Below, one piece after another: positions 43,911-48,660 of a stretch of DNA of 48,660 bases. The notes beneath the pieces are model-generated. The model worked only from the letters and a program-made list of their open reading frames with translations, was not told where the DNA came from and did not search any database. The first letter of the stretch is position 1; the number at the start of each line of letters is the position of its first letter. The DNA is from Scleroderma bovista (taxonomy: Eukaryota > Basidiomycota > Agaricomycetes > Boletales > Sclerodermataceae), in NCBI GenBank assembly GCA_037178675.1, contig JAYMGJ010000174.1, positions 1-48,660 of the forward strand. Direction: 5' to 3'. The translations under genes and the position numbers were made by a program.

Positions 43911-44495
43911 ATTGAGTCCAATTCTTGATAAGTCAACCCATGGTTTGTCACCCTCTGTGATTCATGGTAGGTCAACCTTTGGCAGGGTCGGGTGGATCAC
44001 CCCTTCCTAGACATACTGGTACTTGCCTTTTCTAGCCAACCCATTACCTTTGCATTCCAGTCAATCTATTAATGTTCATCAGTTGTTGTCAAAGCTGTGG
44101 TAGTCAAACTAGTTGACTGGTGGTGAGTCAACCCACGGTAGGTCAACCCGTGGTAGGTCAACCTGTGGTAGGTCTCCCTGCTTCAATCCATCAGGTAGAA
44201 CAGGCCCTGGCAAGGTTGGTTTGATCACCCCTTACTAGATGTATTGGTACTTGTCTTTGCTAGCCGACCCATTACCTTTGCATTACAGTAATCCTGGGCT
44301 GGCCCATATGACATGGTGACAACACCGATATCCCCATCTATCACACCTCCTTAAACACCACCATAACCCACCGAAATCACATGGTGACAATATTGGTGTG
44401 TGTAGCCCACCCGTGTTACATTGTAATAGTTAATGCTGGGCTTGTCCTCTGCTGGCACGTGACACACAGCCGATTTTCACCCTCGTCTGACCGTG
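43911..44495. repeat. minisatellite-like flank, right of copia
   Basis: Two copies of a segment containing GATCACCCCTT, (C/T)TGGTACTTG and CCAACCCATTACCTTTGC (about 43,990-44,057 and 44,217-44,287, roughly 228 bp apart), with interspersed GGTAGGTCAACC(C/T) repeats at 44,130-44,175. No gene seen up to 44,495. Confidence 0.55.
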
Positions 44496-45020
44496 TTACA
44501 CATGACAAAGTAGGTGCATTATGTGCTCGTCAATGGTGTGTTTCGTGTCTCCAAGTCCCAGGTACATCCCAGCACTGTCATTACGACTTATACCAGCCAT
44601 TTCAGCTGTGTTCGACACGTTCAGAGCATCTGCCTGGGCTCTTGACACGTCCGTCTGGCCCTCTGACATCTCCGTTTGGCCCCCAAGGCCATTTGTGCCA
44701 TCTATGACACGTCTCATGTCTCTAGCACCCAGGTACGTGCCTGCACTCTCACTGTCGCTCATAGTGGCCGTTTTAGCATTGTTTGATGCATTTGATGCAT
44801 CCGCTGAGTCTTTTGACTCATCCACCTGGCCATGCAACCCATTCATGTGGCCATTTGAAGCATCCGCTCCGCTCCTGGGGCCATTCTCGTCGTCTGCATG
44901 CCAATGCATGCCAGCAAGGCGTACTTGCAGTATTTCACTGCTGTGTGGCTTCTCCGACTCAGTGGATACGGTAATGAGTATATCTGACTCGTTTAGGCTG
45001 GTGGCGAGCTTCTGGGGCAT
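44496..45020 (-). pseudogene. repetitive tail of a copia-like gag
   Basis: A minus-strand 174-codon frame made of two imperfect repeats of about 56 residues: TATMSDSESAGTYLGARD and EMAGISRNDSAGMYLGLGD, each followed by RRVID or KHTID. Hydrophilic, Ser/Asp/Gly-rich. It lies directly downstream of the gag at 45,228-46,064 on the same strand and can be extended toward it (HLPRRHRQPLEGERH), so it is probably the same gene after a frameshift or intron. No pol domains follow. Confidence 0.4.
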
Positions 45021-45227
45021 AGAGTGCCTGCTCGAGCTGTGTGCATTGCCGTTTGTGGCATGGACATGCCTCTCCCCTTCGAGTGGCTGTCTATGCCGTC
45101 TGGGTAAGTGAATTCTGGGCTTCGGGTTCCCGTCCGAGCGCTGCGCAATGGCATTCGTGCGTCCGATTGGCAGAGGTATGTATCAAATAGACTTATGCTG
45201 ATGTTTCACAGCATTTTTAGGTCATGT

Positions 45228-46064
45228 TCACGAGGATGGAATGGGGTCGTCGCCCATTGTCATCTCGGACGTCCTGTCTGCCAAATTGGGGGCTGGCGAG
45301 GCCGTTCTGTCGTTCTGATTCACCTCGTGTGCGGTGCACTGCCGCTGCTGTCCACTCTTGGCCATCTCCTGGATGTCTCCCCTCAACATGATTCCATCTG
45401 GCGTGTTTGGCGGATCTCCCAGGACTTTAGGGTAGATTAGTGTATTGTTTGTACTCAGAGTACTGGGGATAATGGGGATACCAGCTGGCGTGATGCTGCT
45501 GGGCTTTTCATCATAGAATTTTGTCGTTTTGAGCTTGGACGGACGACTACTATGGTCTTCATCACGATTTGTGTCGTGCACAATGTGCGTGGCTGTGCTG
45601 GCTCTTTCAACATCTTTTCCTTCGACTGTATTCGCGGTGCGCGCTGAGTCAGTGCCATCCGACTTGAGGTGCGAGTCCTCTCGGAGAGGCTCGTCTTGGT
45701 CACTCTGTTCCGCTGGCAGCTCAAGGGCTATGGGTTCGTTGTTGCCAAAAATGGCTGCGAGGTGGCTGTAGAGGGTGTGGGCGAGCTCATGGTGCATGAG
45801 TCGCGCGAGGAGAGAATCAGTGATTACTTCCATCACAAGGTACTTAGCCAATGCATTAGACTGGTTCCATGCTTCGAGTTCGTGCGAATCAACTGGTTTC
45901 GGTGTTGCACCTGCGAGGTGGCTGACTACACCTTCCACGGCTGCGATATCGAGGATATGCGCATGGTAAATTTTCCAGTTTTGATTGTCTCGTGCAAGTT
46001 CAGGGAGTTCAAGGTCCATTTCACTTGATACTTTCGAGGTATGGGTAAATCCTGTTTTCCACAT
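45228..46064 (-). CDS. copia-like Gag, element lacking pol
   Basis: 278-aa minus-strand frame, MWKTGFTHTSKVSSEMDL. The first about 100 residues have the copia capsid layout: ELARDNQNWKIYHAHILD, EGVVSHLAGATPKPVDS, AWNQSNALAKYLVMEVI and MHHELAHTLYSHLAAIFG. After that the chain is hydrophilic and disordered-looking. A primer-binding site lies 25 bp upstream at 46,089-46,103. Neither protease nor reverse transcriptase is found to its left, so this is a gag-only (non-autonomous or deleted) copia. Confidence 0.6.
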   Translation of the reverse strand: MWKTGFTHTSKVSSEMDLELPELARDNQNWKIYHAHILDIAAVEGVVSHLAGATPKPVDSHELEAWNQSNALAKYLVMEVITDSLLARLMHHELAHTLYSHLAAIFGNNEPIALELPAEQSDQDEPLREDSHLKSDGTDSARTANTVEGKDVERASTATHIVHDTNRDEDHSSRPSKLKTTKFYDEKPSSITPAGIPIIPSTLSTNNTLIYPKVLGDPPNTPDGIMLRGDIQEMAKSGQQRQCTAHEVNQNDRTASPAPNLADRTSEMTMGDDPIPSS

Positions 46065-46088
46065 GCTTGCTTCTTCCTTCAGGCAAGA

Positions 46089-46103
46089 GCAGGGCTCATA
46101 ACC
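46089..46103 (-). promoter_or_regulatory. copia primer-binding site (half tRNA-iMet)
   Basis: Minus strand GGTTATGAGCCCTGC, identical to the site at 8,896-8,910. Confidence 0.75.
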
Positions 46104-46399
46104 TCTTGAAAAAAGTGTGTTGGGGGGTTGCTACAGTGGACCTAAAGGACAGAAGCTGTGGTAGGAAATTGGTAACCCTGTAGTAACCTCAGTAGATGTT
46201 CAAGCTACTGAATTAGAGTAGTACCTGTAGTAACTACTACAAGTGAGTATGTGTAGAAATGAGTGTGTAGGACTACTTACTCTCAGTAGATGTTCAAGCT
46301 ACTGAGGGACTAATAGGAAATACTACTGTGTATGTGCGCTCTGAGGGCTTATGTAAGTGTCACGTGGTCATGCACCTCAGTACCTAGTAACGCGTGCTG
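46104..46399 (-). repeat. putative LTR of the gag-only copia
   Basis: By position the 5' LTR. Holds two hairpins CTCAGTAGATGTTCAAGCTACTGA-type (46,198-46,224 and 46,285-46,312) and many CTGTAGTAACT motifs; related to 20,069-20,230 in opposite orientation. Confidence 0.45.
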
Positions 46400-47123
46400 G
46401 TTAATTTACAACACATTTCAGTATGAGAGAGGAATGCAACCTACTGCAGTTCAACTCCCATACCAGAACAACCAAAGAAGCAGAAGAAACGATAGAGAAA
46501 CAAAGGAGAAAAGGAAGAATCATTTTTAGCGCCCAAATGTCAAATTTAGGTGCCGAGTGCCGGCATTCCGATTTTTTGAATAGCTCCACCATTTTTGAAG
46601 CTATCAATCATGTGACTATACCATCATGGAGCCTAGACCGTGGTCTATCTGCCTGTCAAGTTCCGACGTAAATCTGTTTATTTCCCATGGAGATATTCCA
46701 CCCGCAATCCAGACACCCACTTCATCACTCACTATGGAGTCCACATTTTCTCTGGAACATTTCTCCGCTATTGCAGCAGACCTCAATTACGTCCTGCTCT
46801 TGGGACAGCCTCTCCCTGAGCTCCTGTGTACTGTCTGGTACATATCTTCCCAGCCTGCTCCCCCAGTCCCTCTTGTTCTCGGTCAGCGCGTTCTCCTCGT
46901 CAGTCCTGCGTCACGCACATACTTTGGTCGTCTCAAGTCTATCGTTAGACTTGAAAATTCATACCTGGTCATCTCTGTGTCTCCTGAGTCCTCTGCATAT
47001 GGTCCTTTCATCCCAGAGTCCTGTCATATCCATCTCCCTCTATCATTCATCTTGCTTCCCTGGACACATCGAATCCGCTATTCACATTTCACTTCCCTGC
47101 TATCCCACAACAAACACAAATGA
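46400..47123 (+). mobile_element. diverged partial copy 3 of the 2.1 kb LTR family
   Basis: Matches about 4,700-5,420 of LTR copy 1 at roughly 80 percent by eye, including the non-coding stretch ATTTTTAGCGCCCAAATGTC and CTATCTGCCTGTCAAG, but neither LTR end is present. It therefore represents an older, truncated relative. Confidence 0.7.
46734..47123 (+). CDS. LTR-borne conserved ORF, copy 3 (130 aa)
   Basis: Diverged but open version of the frame at 5,027 and 35,107: MESTFSLEHFSAIAADLNY, then PLVLGQRVLLVSPASRTYF, ending SLLSHNKHK. About three quarters of residues match copy 1, and many replacements are conservative (Asp/Glu, Val/Ile, Lys/Arg, His/Tyr). The persistence of an open frame of the same length through about 20 percent nucleotide change argues for coding constraint. 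Function unknown. Confidence 0.5.
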   Translation: MESTFSLEHFSAIAADLNYVLLLGQPLPELLCTVWYISSQPAPPVPLVLGQRVLLVSPASRTYFGRLKSIVRLENSYLVISVSPESSAYGPFIPESCHIHLPLSFILLPWTHRIRYSHFTSLLSHNKHK

Positions 47124-47945
47124 AACAGTGCTCTAGAACCCTTCTTAGGAGCCCTAATAGAATACAGAACCTTTCCCTTACTGCTCAAGGGAAGACTGCA
47201 CTTCGGGAGCACCAAATTTCGCATTTTTGCTCTACAGAAGCTCAATCTAGTGTTGCCGTGGCTTGGGTTTGAAGCCGGTTTGAAGTCACAACTGTCACAT
47301 GATTTAAACCAAATTACTACAAACTGAACACTCGGAATATCCCGGTTTGGAAATGTGACAGAGTGACGGTTACAAACTGGTTATAAGTTTATAACCAGTT
47401 TGTAACCGTCCTCTCCTTTGTGATAACCCGTGAGGCCTACTGCGGTGTCACCTTCTACCTCACTCTCGTCCTCGTGAACGTGCTCAGACAAACATTAGCG
47501 ACAAGTTTGACGGTGGGTCCCTGACTGCTCTCCCCGTCACTGAGATGCAAGGTGGTGATCACTGATCAGTGTCTGCTTACATTCCTGCTAGTGCTATCTC
47601 CACTGGTGGGCAAGAGCGATGTTCAAATCTAGGCCAAGCCCTTTGCATGTTGGACTGATCGTTTTGGCATTCTTAGAGGGTGTGTAACCCGTTCAAGTAG
47701 GTATGTTCTCGAATCTCGACTAAAATTACCAGTCGTGAATGGGGATGTGCTGATTTGAGACGGTCCATGCCATCGGCCCATCGATAACACTCAACCTGGG
47801 CGGTCCTTATCTAGTCCAGGCCCAGGCCCAGGCCATGCTGGACGAATTGTTGGAGTACTGGAGGGTGTTTATAGGTATGTTCTCGCATTCCGCCGACTAT
47901 AAGAACATCAGTCACGATGGGGGCTGATTTTGAATCCAGTCCATC
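47124..47945. other. non-coding spacer with a palindrome and a short direct repeat
   Basis: No gene. A perfect hairpin is listed separately. Two related segments, about 47,697-47,775 and 47,870-47,940, share TAGGTATGTTCTCG, a CGACTA block, CAGTC(A/G)(C/T)GA(A/T)(G/T)GGG and GCTGATTT, directly upstream of the gene at 47,946. Confidence 0.5.
47365..47410. repeat. perfect 21-bp stem palindrome, 4-nt loop
   Basis: Stem GACGGTTACAAACTGGTTAT(A), loop AGTT, then the exact reverse complement. Could be a terminator-like or cruciform structure, or a miniature element; no TSD identified. Confidence 0.85.
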
Positions 47946-48646
47946 ATGTCTCAACAACGTGCAAGCATGCCAGCCCGGCAAGGGCGAGGAGCTCGTCGTG
48001 CTGTGAGTCGTTGTGGTCATGGCGATCGCTCAAACATCCAAGCGGCACCTGAGGTCGCAACCGAAGAAGCGGAGACTTTCAACCTCGCCGCCATATCAGA
48101 CACCAATGGTGCTGATGACGATGATGTCCTTATCGTTACTGATCCCCTCCTGGACACTTCGAATTCAATGACCACCGATCCACTCCTGGACACGTCCAAG
48201 TCATCCAAGTCCAAGTCGAAGGGCTATACGCAGGACATCCAAGAGTTCTTTGACAGAACACGCACAGGTGTTACATGTCATCTTTGCAAGTAAGTTATAA
48301 CATTGTTGCAACATAATGGTACTCATTCGCTCCAAGTCATAAACCCTGGATCCCAACTATTAGCAACTCTATGCTTCGGCCACACCTCGGCAGGCACCAC
48401 TTGGCCGAATACATTGAAGCAGCTGCAAAATATAAATGGGAAGTCCTATATGTGAACCCAGTTCGTGGGGCGATCAAGAATGGGTATTCGATTACAGAAA
48501 TAAAGGATCGTTTCGAAGCTGGGGAAGACCTCTGGACCCTCCCAAAGCGTGTTGATCCCAACGCCACTGATGACCCTCTTCATGATGCAGATGGTCGCGG
48601 TACTGTCCCAGCTTTTTCACTCGACAAGTTAGCGCGCGAGCGATAG
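47946..48646 (+). CDS. BED-finger protein, hAT-transposase-like N-terminus
   Basis: Two exons, 47,946-48,289 and 48,337-48,646, joined by a 47-bp GTAAGT...AAG intron, giving 217 aa. After an acidic low-complexity head (VLIVTDPLLDTSNS, repeated once as TTDPLLDTSKS), DIQEFFDRTRTG leads into a BED-type zinc finger: CHLC before the intron, LRPHLGRHHLAEYI after it. The C-terminus VPAFSLDKLARER resembles the linker that precedes the catalytic domain in fungal hAT transposases. An in-frame stop follows at 48,644, 14 bp from the window edge, so it is either a truncated hAT gene or one whose next exon lies outside. Confidence 0.55.
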
Positions 48647-48660
48647 CTAGCGCGCGCATA

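Overview
The window looks like an accessory, transposon-packed stretch of a basidiomycete (Agaricomycete) nuclear genome. Reasons: short (about 45-75 bp) GT-AG introns, a HET-domain gene, chromodomain Ty3/gypsy and Ty1/copia elements, a Plavaka transposase, a KDZ (Kyakuja-Dileera-Zisupton) transposase with its CxC2 cysteine cluster, and a TET/JBP-like 2OG-Fe(II) dioxygenase next to the KDZ gene. I see no bacterial operon structure, CRISPR array, rRNA or tRNA. The genus cannot be told from the sequence.

Layout. 1-8,910: a degenerate minus-strand copia element whose gag (8,186-8,845) and pol (1-854) are separated by a minus-strand chromovirus-type gypsy remnant (877-7,652). The gypsy remnant is itself interrupted by a 2.1 kb solo LTR (4,495-6,598). 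9,390-9,705: an imperfect tandem duplication. 10,003-11,576: the only clear housekeeping-type gene, a three-exon spartin/senescence-domain protein. 11,944-12,895 and 20,804-21,812: a long direct repeat. 12,985-16,885: an intact HET-domain gene facing a copied 5' fragment of itself. 17,794-20,060: a non-autonomous fold-back DNA element with 17-bp terminal inverted repeats and an 8-bp target duplication. 22,214-26,332: a Plavaka transposase with a divergent small second gene. 26,340-27,010: a simple tandem repeat. 27,040-36,398: a KDZ cluster made of a 147-aa basic protein, the KDZ transposase (with an internal inversion), an unknown two-exon gene and a TET/JBP-like gene split by a second 2.1 kb LTR. 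36,860-37,992 and 43,911-44,290: minisatellite-like DNA. 37,993-43,910: a nearly intact copia element. 44,496-46,400: a gag-only copia remnant. 46,400-47,123: a third, diverged piece of the 2.1 kb LTR family. 47,946-48,646: a BED-finger/hAT-type N-terminus near the right edge.

How the parts relate. Most of the window is layered transposition. The sequence records the order: copia, then gypsy inside it, then a solo LTR inside that; and KDZ plus TET/JBP, then an LTR inside TET/JBP. A recurrent theme is loss of CpG. Seven of eight differences between the two LTRs of the young copia are at CpG. Both solo-LTR target duplications differ by one CpG-type change. The premature stops in Plavaka and KDZ, and the lost RT catalytic aspartate in gypsy, all fit CpG to TpG/CpA change. 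This suggests the region has been cytosine-methylated, and it contains a broken member of the family that oxidises methylcytosine. All functional statements rest on motif recognition by eye; no database search was run.
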